Shown piece after piece: positions 15,101 to 28,400 of a stretch of DNA of 64,000 nt; the stretch's first letter is position 1; every line of letters begins with the position of its first letter. Source of the DNA: Struthidea cinerea (Eukaryota > Chordata > Aves > Passeriformes > Corcoracidae). The stretch spans positions 3,734,075-3,798,074 of the forward strand of contig VZTI01002652.1 in assembly GCA_013397865.1 (NCBI GenBank), read 5' to 3'. The notes below the pieces were generated by a model. That model saw only the letters and a list, made by a program, of their open reading frames with translations, was not told the DNA's origin and ran no database searches. A program made the position numbers and the translations under genes.

Positions 15101-16809
15101 TACCTAGCTTCTATTTTCAGCAATTTGGTGCTTAACTGCTATATTTGGAAAAGACAGAAGAAGAAAAACCAGAAAACACAACAGTTTGTGTTCGGGAACC
15201 ACGCAGAATGTTAAAATACCTATTCAAAACAAATGATCCAGACAAAAAATTCAACTCACGGGAGTGGATATACAGGTTTCCTTTGGCAGCATGGGAAAAC
15301 CAGGGTTATCATCTAGGCACAGGTCATTTTACCTAAAGAGAGAAGCTTTGCAATCTGTTGCACTTGAATAGATGCAGAACAGCCTTTATCTAACATACTA
15401 AACAAGGAAGGCTGTCACTGCATCACAAATGCAGCTAAGGACCATCCTAGTCATCCTTCAGCATATACAAGCACCACAAAAATGGTCAGCAATATCCACT
15501 ACCCCAGATGAAGCTGTCTGTGTTCACAAGTACTGTCTGCAAGGAGTTTTTCTGATAGCATGTGAGTCAGAAGCTCGTCCAAGATGCTTGGACAACAACA
15601 ACAGGCCAAGTCATTCTCAGCTGACAGAAGTGGAAGTGATTTTAATGTTTTCCAAGGGCCATAAAGGTTACTAGGCTGAAAAAACCCAAACATCCAAAGC
15701 CACCACAATGCCACAAGCATGAGACACAGACACATTCAAATTTGTTACACCTAAAGCCCCCCACCACACTAAAATACATCCTATATCTTTTTTTTTCTTC
15801 TTCAAACCTTCCTTGCAATTTCCTCCTGTACACAGGAGAGAAGAACTGCAAGTAAAAAGTCTCAAAATATCTCTATGCAATTCTCAAGGCATTTGCTACA
15901 ACAGTGATAAGGAGCATATAATGTCATGAGTAGAACATTTTATGTGCATTTGTTTAGCTTACATATGAATGACTGAAAAGTAGTTATCAAATAATTTTTC
16001 TTGGTTGGCAGAGAAATAAAATTATAGTTTTATTTATGGCTACAACATACAATTGGGAAACAAACCTGCTTATTTTGAGGTTACCCTAGAAAAGCATCAT
16101 TATTTGCAGGAATCAAAAGTTTGGGCCTTTGACTTTCAAAACACTTCCAGATATTCCTCCAAAAATATTTTTTCCAAGCAGTTTATGCTAATGTTACAAA
16201 AACTGTCATATTTTTAAACAGCTGCAAGTAAAATGCCACATTATTTTATGAAAAACAGCCAGGTATTGCATATCTCTCAGTGACTTCAACCAGCCTGTCT
16301 CTTCTACTCTTGCTAGACTCTGTCATCCTGAATTTCGCATATTCCAAAGCAAAATTCCAGATTTCCTCTGCTTGGGCATAACAGGATATAAACTGAAATA
16401 AGAACCAAATAATTTATGCTGGTTTTTATGCATATACACAACTCCAGTTACAATTCCTTGAAATAATTTATCATTCCTGAGATGTCTAGTGTGTCACTTC
16501 TCTGCCCACCTCAGTTTTGTACTCTGGAATTGTTTTTAGTTATTTTTTAGTGCTACATGTCCATATACTATGTCAAAGTATATATATATCCCTGTAAAAA
16601 TTATAAAATGAAACACAACTGATTTAACCCATAAGTCAAAAGACTAATAACCAAATAATTTCTCACAAAAAAATTGAATCATGCTTTGAACACCATTGTA
16701 ATATATTAAATAACAGATAAGGTTATTTCTTTTTTCTTAAAAGCCCAGTTATGAAGAAATAGGCTTTGAATCAGTTCCATATGCCCATAAAATTGCATGC
16801 AGGACTTGA

Positions 16810-16831
16810 TTTTTTTTTTTTTTTTTTTTTT
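16810..16831. repeat. Poly-T tract
   Basis: Twenty-two consecutive T lie in ordinary AT-rich intronic sequence. Read on the minus strand it is a poly-A run with no recognisable element body upstream. Confidence 0.95.
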
Positions 16832-19400
16832 ACATTTCTTTTCTGTAATGCTTTATTCTACTTATTTTGATTACCTCCTTGGGATATGTTCTTATAGCCA
16901 GTTATTTTGTTGAGTAACATTCATGTACTTTAAATGTTTTTACTCTCAGACGTTGCTTAGGATTTACTTCCCTTTTCTGTTTTTTTCATTATTCAAGTAT
17001 TTTAAAGCATTTCAGAAGTTTCCTGAGATACAATCTTTACCTCCTCCTATAAAAATAGCAGGGCTTTTTCTTAGCCTCGTCTTTTCTATACAACCTCAAT
17101 CTCTTAACATTTAAAACAACTGTGTTCTTCCTAGAACTGCTTAGATTTTATTTGCTTTTGGTTTATGAAATTTATTAGGTGTGAAATATTTTATTGCCTT
17201 ATTTACTGGCTTCAGCGTCCTATTCTGGGAAAGTAGGCAGATCAGCTACAGGCACCCCTAAAGACAACAATATTAATGAGTCCAGCTGATGTTCCTACTT
17301 TTCCAGCCAATGGAAATGTGAGCACTGTTCCTGCAAGCAGCATGCTTCCTGAAGCTCTGCCCCAGCTTGGAGTGTTCCAAGTGTTCACTACGTGGAGTGA
17401 AGCCAGAAATATACCCTAGCCTGTTTCACAGAACTGTAGAAGACACGCTCCATCACCTACCAAAGAAAAAAAAGTAATTTATATTTTTCATACGCAAGAC
17501 TACTCAACATAAAACCTAAATTTCCCTCACCCAGAAACACGAAATCAGTCATTCAATTATCAAATAAAGAACTGAAAAGAGAATTTATACAACAAATATC
17601 TATGACAAAGAAATGCAATTTCCCCCTTGAACAGAGAGAAATAGGTTCAAAACCTGAAGAAAAGTATTGTGCTACCTCCTGCCAATTACTGTGCCATCCC
17701 AGGTGTGCCATGTAGCCCTCTAAGTGGTCACTCCAGCCTCCTTGACAGTATCATAGATACTTGCATTCTATTTATCGATGGTATGTTGACCAAATAAATA
17801 TTTAACACCAACCCAACACGTCCAGAGCAAAACCCAGTTTAGCAGCATTAGACAGATGAATGAACAGGCAGTGTACAAGGACACTGATTATGATTATTAC
17901 AAATCTGTGTTAAAAACTCCAAATTTAAGCAATTTATGTTTCTGTTGAAGTATAATGGAAGTTTAAGATTCAGCAAGCATAAAATTTGAACCCCCTGCAT
18001 TTAACATTGAGGACCTGGAAACCTGTGTGTTTGCAACATGCACCACAACTTGAGACAGGAAGAGATCAGAGAGCTCCTAACTCCCTATCTCCTCCTTCAG
18101 AGCCTGTTAGACTCCACACTCATTGTCTGAGTGTGGTTCCTTGACTCATTCTTCCTTTTCAAAAGCAAATGCCCTCATGGCTGAGCTTTACTCACAAGGC
18201 ATGGAAGGAAAACAGCAACTTGTGTAAGGAAAACCACCAAATTTTATAGCTGTCTCGTTAACGTATCAGCTACATCATGGTTAGCCCAATCAAAAAAAAA
18301 GGCAACCCTACCTAAGCGAAAGACTGTCCTACAGGAACCCATATATTTAATATGCAGCAAAACAAATTAATCTTCAGATTAACCTTCATCTTCAGGAAGG
18401 TGTTCTGCTTGTTTTCGTTCATATATTACATTTTTCTACAGTGATACAATCAAGTGTAGCCAAACAAGCACTCACTTTCATGAGAAACATCAAGAAAATC
18501 ATTTGAATTTAGCAGAGCAATTTTTTCTAGATCATTCCATTCTTCCAGTTTGTACTACTGCCTTAACACCCTATGTTTCAAAGCAGATTTAAAAGTTTTG
18601 GGAATAAGTCTCTTCCGTAATTCTGTACAAGTCTAGTACAATAGAACTGTAGCTCTTAACACATATGCAGTACAAATAAGCACTCATTTCATTATGGTAG
18701 CATAAAAGACAACAAGCTCCAAGCAAAATGCCTCAGATTTGTAAAGATGACCATGACTAATCCTATGCCAAGGCAAGACCAAAGATTTTTTTTTTTTTAA
18801 ACAACAACTACAAAAAAACCACAGTGTAATCCAAAATCTTGTTTAAATTTAATTTTTGCTGCAAGGCTATATGGTACAATTAAGTGATTTTTTTCCATCA
18901 TGAAATCAAGACTTAGAGTACCTATGAATGGACACTCATTTCAGGCAGGTATTTTTCATTATAATTCAGCATATCAATTCTTCTTCTCTCTTCTTTTTTT
19001 TTTTTTTCCAAGGCATATTAAACCTTCATGCTCCACATCCCCTCCAATTCTTATTACCATTTTCACACCCTATGGTGAGGCTGACAAAAAGCAGTGCATA
19101 TTTGACAACCATAGCACAGGAATCTAGCAAGAAATTACTATGCAAATGTGCCTGGGAGAAGATAACATTAATAAATATTTGCTGATGGGCCTTTTGCTCC
19201 AGTAGGTGGCACATTTATAATGAAAACTTAACAATAGTTCAAGCCAAAGATCAGAAGCCTCAGATGTACATGCCAGTGATACATGACAAAAGAGGAAAAA
19301 CACTTCCACATGTCATTTTAGAAGAACCAATCCAAGATCACCAAGTTTGTGAAAAATTGGAAGGAAAATATTTGCATCTTTCTAGAAATGCTTTATTTGC

Positions 19401-19426
19401 AAAAAAAAAAAAAAAAAAAAAAAAAA
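19401..19426. repeat. Poly-A tract followed by a T run
   Basis: Twenty-six A are followed by G and then a short T run (19428-19435). This could fold as a small A/T hairpin. No retrocopy was recognised on either side. Confidence 0.95.
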
Positions 19427-22400
19427 GTTTTTTTTCTCAGCAGTTACTAGCAGCCTGCATTAAAAAGGTCTGTAAAAAATAATAGCTATTTACTAAAGAA
19501 AAAAAAAATCAAACCTTCAAAGTTAGACTTCAGTTAATTTTGCAGCAAAAGGAATGTAAGCCACAGGAAAGCACACCGCATTTTTACTTCACGGTAGAGA
19601 AAAATCAATTACAAAACCTGATATTGAAAGAAAAATCTAAGAGAAGGGGAGAAAATACTACCATGTAATTACATAAAATCTGAACTAAAAGAGCGTAAGA
19701 TGATGTTTCAGAAAAAATAAGTAACTAACCTAAGGTAACTCCATTACTTCAGTAGGGGAAAGGAGAGGGAAGGCTTACATAGCAGGAAAAAAAGCAGGCA
19801 ATTCAGGAGTTACCAACCTTCCCAGACATTCAGTGATGTGCAAAAGAGAACTCTACTTCTGTTTTAGTTTGAGCATTTCCACTTTAGATACTGCTACAAA
19901 ATAATGTTCTTTTTTCAATTCAAGCCATGTTGTGATTTCCAGCTCTTAAAAGAATCAAACTGCAACATATTTTTGGATTTATTCATGGACAGCACTCTCA
20001 AAATCCTGAATACAGGTACACATATCCTGACCCAGAAGGGAGAAGAGCTTAGATAAAGGTCAAGTTTCAAGCAATACTTAAATTCATAGAGCCTTTTCAT
20101 TCCCACTTCTGTGGGAGAAAGTTTAGTATCATGGAAAAAAACCCAGCCATATTTGGGCAGCACACTCTCTTGAATCAGAAATACTGAACACCGGCTTGCA
20201 AAGCATTAGAAAGATTAGTATTAGTGTTATAGTCACAGGCTCAGGAACAAGCCTGTCAACAGCACATCTTGTCAAGACAGTTCTGTGCAACCAAACTGTA
20301 AGCATTTAACCTTAAGTAAAATGGTAAAACAGGAAGGAATTAGTTGTCCAAGTAAATTAGTATGCTTAGGCTGTGCTTCCCACTCTTACCAAAAAGTACA
20401 GAAAGAAGTCTTTGTGGATAGATGGATGTAGCTGCTGGGGACACGCTCCAAAGGAATTAAAGACATTCCAAGGATAATAGTCTGAATATAAGTCTGGATG
20501 ATATTGTCTCTAAACAATACCAATGAAGTGGGAACAACAATGGCTAATGAGCATGCCCAGCAGTACTAATGTACCCCAACATAAAAGCTCAACAAAATTA
20601 TTTACATGGTTAGATCACAGATATTCTTGTCCCAAAACCTATGTAAAACTGTAAGGAAACATCTGTCAGGTAAATCATATACACAGTGCCTTTAGAAGCT
20701 GATTAGATTCTCTATTCTCCATTTTCTGTCTTCACTGAAGGTATGCTTTAGATCAATGAAAGCCTTTGAAACTAATACCAAGAAAATTAGGTGACATGGT
20801 AAGAATACATCATGTACAGGAAATCAGATAAAGCTATGCCCATACAAACCCTACATCGATATTAAGCTAAAATAAGAAATTATGCTCTTTGTCTCTCAAA
20901 GTTATTTTACCAATTAAAAAAAAAAAAAGTTCACTGTACATCCCAGATGGTACCAAGTAGTGGACACAGAGTTGCTACATAGCTGCCTTTCAGTATTTAA
21001 AATACAGCTTTAGAAACAGAGTCCAATCTCTACAAAGGAGCAAAACAAGCAGTGCATACCATAAGCAAGGAATTTGACCTGGAAAATTACTCTCCTTTCA
21101 CAAGTGCTCAGAGAAAAGCTTGATCCTGCCAGCTGAAAATAACCAGAGGAGATGAAAACACAGCATAAGTCCAGAAAATCTTGAGAAGTATCAGTATCAT
21201 GCTTCTAACTTGATGCAAAGAAAGACAGCTTTATGAACTCACTCCTGGTTCCAGTTACAAGTATGTTGTGCAGACTTTAAAAACCAGGACCCAACAGTCC
21301 ACGACTGTGGAGGCAAAGTTGTCATTCTGATTCATCAGCGAGTCACTGAGGCCACTGATGTAAAATCATGTTATTAAAAAAGTAATACATAACCTTTTCA
21401 AATGTTACACAATCCCTGCTTGTAATTGCATCCTTAATACAAACAGTGCCAGACTTGAAATCAAGATTCCTTGCCACTTTATAAAGAGAATGTATCTAAG
21501 CATAGAGGTTCTTTAATAGTAGAGGAAAAAAAGGGACCTCCTAACACATAATTAGAAAATTCAAATTGGCAGAAGGATGCACTTCTTAACTGCAAAGGTA
21601 AAGGTTTATTTAAACAATTGAACAGCGTAACAAGTAAATTCACCACATCCTGAAGTCCTTAAATTGAACTTGAATGTATTTCTAAATAATGTGTTCTAGT
21701 TCAATTGCAGATTAATTGCACTTAACAGCAAACACTGGCATATTTGGGAAAGCAATTCCTTCTCCTAAAGGAATTAATGCTCAAGATTATTTTGTCCAGC
21801 ATTTTAGAATAGATAAGGCTTGGCAATTCCTTTGGTCCTCAGAGTCTCTGAGCCCCAGTGGATGCACTGATTCTGACTGTGTTTATACCAGAACTGTCAT
21901 ACTAGACCATACATGCTTACAAATGTGTTGACTTCCAAATTTCTTGGTAACAAATTCACTTTGATTAGTGTAACAATAATTTTCTCATTATTTTCAGTTA
22001 ATTGGTAGATGTCCCTTGAGACTTCACTTTGCGCTGGCAGCTGATTGCTCCACACCCCAACAGTACTGTCATATTCCACCAGCATTCAGCATCAACATGA
22101 AGTGGAAAAGAAGAAAGGAGGGAAAAAAACTTTCTAAATGATTATGGTTCCTCAAAGGCTCTTCCTCTGTGTGTCTGCACTGTTACTGGCTGTAGTTCTA
22201 TCAACTATGCAACTCCTGAAACCTTGACTTTGCATAACAATTTCTCCTGACCCGAGAACTCCATTAAAGGTAGGCAGTAAACAACATGCTCATGCAATAG
22301 ATGGCCTAGAAAATAATATACTGAGTAAAGGGATTTCAACTTCAGGCCAGGTAGCACAGTAGCACAGCAGTTTCTTGCAGTTTATCATCACTCAGCTGCC

Positions 22401-25400
22401 TACTAAAAGCTGCTATTTTGACACATTTTAGGATATGTAATTTCTAGCTACATGTATTTGACCACTCAAGACAGAATAAAAATTGCCATTTTTCATCCAG
22501 ACTCCATGCATGCTCCTTATCTTAGACTGGATGAGGCGCCCATGTATTTCTCAACTCCTAGTGTTCTCCCAGCAGTATGTTTTTGCCACTGAGGGGTCAC
22601 TGCTGACCAGGCAAGGCAGATGCTCTTTCAGAGGGGCCAGAGCAGCTCCCCTCTGCACAATGCACAGCTGTCGGTTCTGAGAGTGATCACCCCGAGTACA
22701 GAATGGATGAGACTCCACGCAGCAGAACAGTCTGCTAATCTGGAACCAGCAGAAACAACACAGTCCTGCTCTCCACTGCGTCGATATTACATTAATGAAT
22801 GACAACTTCTGAGATTAGGATTCTTATCTTAGTTATTTAAAGCAGTTAAAACAGCTTTGATGCATTGCATCAACCTTGCAAAGGGATGACTTGAAGCAGC
22901 CAGGGTAGTGTGCTATCTATCAAAGCAACACCAAGCTTTCAAATGAGAAAAGCAGTATAAAGTAGAAATACTTTTAAAATATAGACAGCTTTATCTGCCC
23001 AATTCATCCACTGATTTCAAGTCTGGATAATCATAACAAGTATTTTTGAAGCAAAACTCTAAAAATATGGAAAACCTAACTGCATTTAGTCTACAAGTAT
23101 GTGCCTGGCATTCCACCACCTACCAAGAATTTAAGCAAAAAGTAAGCACATTATGATTGCAAACATACCCTGTCTTTGTCGGGGTAGATGTCCAGTGCAA
23201 TAATGTGCAGACAGGATCACTGTCAACGAAAACCTGCACTTGGCCTTCTGCCACTGAAATCTTAACATAAAATGCCATTGAAATCTATTCCGTTTCAAAC
23301 AGGTCTTTAAACTTCAATGAAGCTTGGTACTCAGTAAATTAACAGCCCTTCAAATGTATCTCTTGTATAAACAAGACCATCACCCAAAGAAACCTACATC
23401 AATAACTGAAGAACTCAACAAAGCTTCTCTTCAAAGAGGCTTCAGTAAAGGTGGCTGGAAGTTTTACATGAAGCAATAATGAAATGAAATTACCTGACAA
23501 AAATATTACTTACAAAGCTATTTCTAACCTTTTGATTTTTTTCTTATTTAATGCATGCCTATTTTGCATAAAATGAACTTCCGATGATAAAATTCAGTTT
23601 GGTATATTAAGTTATGTTCCTAAACATAGATAAAATGATGAAGCATGCCATAATTACTCAAATAGTAGTCTCTTGCTATAAAAATATAAAGCAACAAAAA
23701 TACTTAAAAAATGAACATTTTGGGCATTTCTTCAGAATTATTTTTCTGATGAACTGCACGTTTCCTCAATACACATTTTCTCCACAAGGGTTCTTAGGTT
23801 ACAGTAAATGATTTAAATTAAAACCCAGAGCAGAACCTCCAAACACCACAGAGTTCATGCTGTCAAATCATTTCCCTCTTCAACTGTGATCAACTTCAAT
23901 TCCAGTTTATAAGCGCAGCTGATGGGGGGCAAAACCCTGGGACGTTCCAGCACTTCAGCATCCCCCACTTTCTGGGGCAGAGTACAGTACCACCACACAT
24001 TAGCTTCACTTTCAGCAGACAGGAAAATAAGACAAGAGATCAAAGTAGAGCAGCCAGAAAGTGAAAATCAGAACAAAAAAAAAAAATCAGCGTGCATCTC
24101 CTCAAGTAGTAGTACTTATTTATGCCTGTTCCCAGAAATACCATGTTACTTTTCGTCTCAATTTAATGCAACCTTTTCTAGGTTACACAAATATTTAACC
24201 TTACATAAATATTGAACCTTAGGTGCATAATTAATAATCACTAAAGTCTCACATAAAGCACTCATGCGGATAGCTGGCCCTTGAAAAGTCTGGAACATCC
24301 TGACTCCAGCCATGCAGCTCTTTCATTTCATGCATCATGATGCAGCAATGCCTTCTGCTCTCACAAACTCTTTCCTCTTATTTTAATTTACTTCTTGAGT
24401 TAAATGGTACATGATATTTAAGCACCAACTCAAATATCTTCCTCTTTTCCACCAAGCCCATTAATATCTTTCCAACAAGTGAGCATGTGCATGAGAGAGC
24501 TGGGGGAGCAGCAACGTGTTTAAGTTGCAGGGCACCTTCAAAGCATGGAAATCCCCAAGAGCTTTTACCCGTTACTGCAATATCTCATTTTTGCCCCGTT
24601 TCTCAGAAGACTCCAATAAACCTGGGCATAATCAATGAATAAATATCATGTTGTAAACAACACCACAGTTTTGGGTAAAATCTGGCCAAACTATCTGACA
24701 GATGTTTACAAATCAAGTTATCTGTATTATAAATTTAAAATTACAATCATATAGCTGGGCTTAGCAAATCATATATGAAACAATAACAAAGGGTTTTTTT
24801 TCCAAAATTACTTAATCATTTGGATACACATTTCAGACTAATCTTTCTATAAATCATACTTTTCTCATGTTTATCACTTCTTTACTAGTGGGTATTCTGA
24901 TCTAAGTAACATTTGGTAAGCAATATTTGATATCTTCTAAAATTTAGGAATTTATAAATTATTCAAGTAAATAGTTTTGTCATTCACATATTCATGGGTA
25001 ATTTTCTTACAAGGCATATATAGTTTACGGATTGCTGATAAAATATTACTTCATTGATTTGGATTTTATGCTTCACTGATTTTCCAGTGGAGAAACATTA
25101 CCTGCAGAAGGGTATTAAGAGCATAGATACCATGCAATAACTAACATCCAGAGTACAAGTCTAATGTACACTTAACAGAGCAATATCAACTCAAATATTT
25201 TTTCGGGAAAGGTAATCTGAAAACATCTGAAACAAAGCTGACTTGTTTTGAGGAAGGCTGAAAGAAAAGACAATTTTCCCTTAAAGGAGAAATAGTCATT
25301 AGAGAGGGTGAATTATTAAAATAAGTTAAGTGTTTGCAACTGATAAAATAAAAGGACAACAATATCTTTACTTGTTTCTGCCAGATTTGTCCTTGTTTCT

Positions 25401-28400
25401 GTCAATAGCTATCAAGAATAAACCTGGAACTACACCACTTTCCATTCTTTATAACCATGTTTAAATTACCCAGAACCTGGGGGTGTTTTCATAAAGGTTT
25501 ACTCCCCAGTAAATAAACTCTTGGCGTTCCAGCTTTGCCTTTTCTCAGTCTCTGCCCTAACTCAGCAGCCAAAGTGACTGAAAAGCTTAAGTCTTATTTT
25601 CAGAAGTAACCTGGGTACACAGGAGCTAAGTGCTATTTATATTTCCTTAAAAAGAGGTTACTACAATGATTACTTAATAGATCGATTTTTACTATTCGGA
25701 ACCTTCCTAGAGATGCATCAGGCTCAAATGGTACCAGTAGCAAAGCTGGCCACCATACACTAATTGCAATTCCTAACAATAATTTTCAGTTCTTTCCAGC
25801 TAGTCTGTTTTTTCTTGATGAAGTGATTTCTGTGTCTCTTTATCCAGATGTGCCACTATAAAGCCTATAAATCTTCCTCACCTCTTTACTTTCTCCATGT
25901 TCCACTTAAGTTTGATTGGCTGGTGAAAAAAAAGTCTCCACTTCTGCTCATATTTAAATGCCCAGTCACAAAACATTTCAGGATGTCATCACTGCAAACA
26001 CTCAAGGCTGAGCCAGAGGAGAAGCACATGTGTGAAAATTTTGAATCCAGTTTGAGCAGAAAACCAGACAATTTTAAGAACTTCCTACATGGATTTCTTA
26101 CCCTGCCTTCGTCTCTCCACCCCTACTATGAAATATCCTGAAGAAAATGGAAACTCCCAGGTGGAAGTTACAAACCCAGGCACTGTGTTTTGACTTCTGC
26201 CATCACAGAATGCTTGAAGCAAGCAAAAGGGAAACACACACCAGAGACCTGCTCTAACATTTCTAGCTCAGTAAAACCACAAACACTACCAACGTGAACA
26301 GCTAGCAAAACAAAAAAAAAAAAAAAAATCCAGACCTGAACACACCACAGCAACCTCAGAAGTCTCTTGATATGGAAACATCCTTTCATCACCTGAACAC
26401 AAGTGATCTGAACACAGATCTCCTGCACCATCCAGAGCAACCCATACACTATCAAGTGGTGTCACCAAATGCATCATAACACAAATTCTTGCCCAAAGTC
26501 TGCCAGTTTCACAACTTGCTTCAAGGGAAAATTTTGTCCACTGAGCTTTCACAGTCATATCCTTTCCCTCAGGTAGCTCCTGTAACACACTAAATGAATT
26601 ATAAAACCTCAGTCCTCAAGAAAGTTGTATTCCTCTATTCACAGAGTATTAAAAAGACTTCCTCATCTCCTCCCAAGATCTGTGTTCCTCAGCCAGAGGC
26701 ACAAACATTTCAGTGTAGGCCTTGAACCTACCCAAAGCTAAGGAATTTAGTCTTTCATCTGTCCTGACTGCTGGTATCAATACAAAAGCACTCTCCTTAC
26801 ACCTCTGGAGATCAAAACATACCCAGCTTTCCTCACTTCCAATTAAAAAATTATTTTAGAAAACTTCCTTACAGGAACAAAAAAGCATATGTGAAACAGG
26901 GAAGTTATTTAGTTCTTTTTCCCTTCAGAGTCATGTTATGAGCACTGCTCATAATCCAACAGAACAGAAAGCATATTAAAAAAAGACAATTTCTTGGCTG
27001 AACATTCTGGGTGAGACCTCCAGAACATCTCTGGCTCTTTAACCTATAGACAGGAAAAAACATATAAACTTGAGCTTCAGTAGTAAAACTTCAACAGAGC
27101 TGCTACAGTGAACTACAGTTCTCAGTGCATTCATTTCCTCTGGCAGGATTCATCAGTGACCTTCACTAAAAAAAGGCAAATTCAAGATTTCCACAGAGAG
27201 CTCAGCTAGAATTGGATCCCAGAATCAAGTGAGTAACATGGAATTGCTCACAACATACCACTTCCTCAATAATTTTTTTTCCTTTTAGCTTAGTGTCCTC
27301 TTTTACAGAATCTCCTTGTAAAGTAGCCTTGGCAGTAGAGAAGCTGTTACCCCCTGAACACTCTCAAAGTGAAAAAGATCACCATGCTTTAACACTGATG
27401 CCTTCCAAAGGAGAAGAAATTAAAACTACAGTGCCACGTGATAACTGACAATCTGATACAGAAATGGCTAGAGAATGGATACAGAAATAACAGAGCTCCA
27501 CACCAGAAAGTGAAGTGGTGTGAAGCATAACAAACATACCGTATCTTGCCTCTCACTTGAACTACCAATATGAAATGGCAGGAGGGAAAACATGCAGCAA
27601 TAAAGACATTTGGAAGAGGATGCAAGATCTTTGAAGGTAAAAGCACCTCGCAAAAACCATCTTGGAGCAAAGAACTCACCAGACTGAAACGCGGCGAGCT
27701 CGTATTCATAATGATAAAAAGCATGGATAAAAGTAATCCCCAAAAAATAAAAGGGCAAAGAAAAGCATTCTAGCTCAAACACTTAGAGAAATAAAACAAA
27801 TTTTATATGTCATGGTAAGCAACATGTCACACATTGTTTTCCAAATGCTCATGGTATTTTCTGCCTGGTAGCCTTTAAACACACACTGAAAAATAGCAAG
27901 CAAATTTATTCAAAGGTCCTAAAACAACAACAATATATATTTTTTAAGCTGTCAGTCTGCATCTCTTGCATGACTACAGAAGCATCCAGACGTGGTTTTG
28001 AAAAGGGAGCTTTGTTGAAGTGGGACTGCTGTGCTTTCCAAGTGTCTGTGACAAAGGGCAGTCACCTCCTCAGCTTCTACTTCTCCTTCTCCTCCATGAT
28101 GATAGAATAATAAAAAATGGGTACACCAGCTTACATTTACTTCTTAACTAAACTTCTGGAAACCATGACCTCCAGCTTCTTCTTTTCCCAGGAAGGCATA
28201 ACAGTATGTGAACAGGATCTCTGCTCAGGACTTAACAGAGAAGAAATATTACCAGCTCTAGAACTCAACCACATCTTCCACCAAAAAAAAAAAAAAAGAA
28301 ATGGCAAATTTTGCTCCTTGCAGACAGAACTGCACAAAGAAGCAAATATTGTATCATTTAAAAATGCTTATTTCAGGATCAAGTCAGAATTGTGAAGACC

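Noticed and set aside
27389..27782. Two overlapping minus-strand frames rich in Phe, Ser and Cys
   Set aside because: Both are hydrophobic translations of AT-rich sequence with no domain or splice support.
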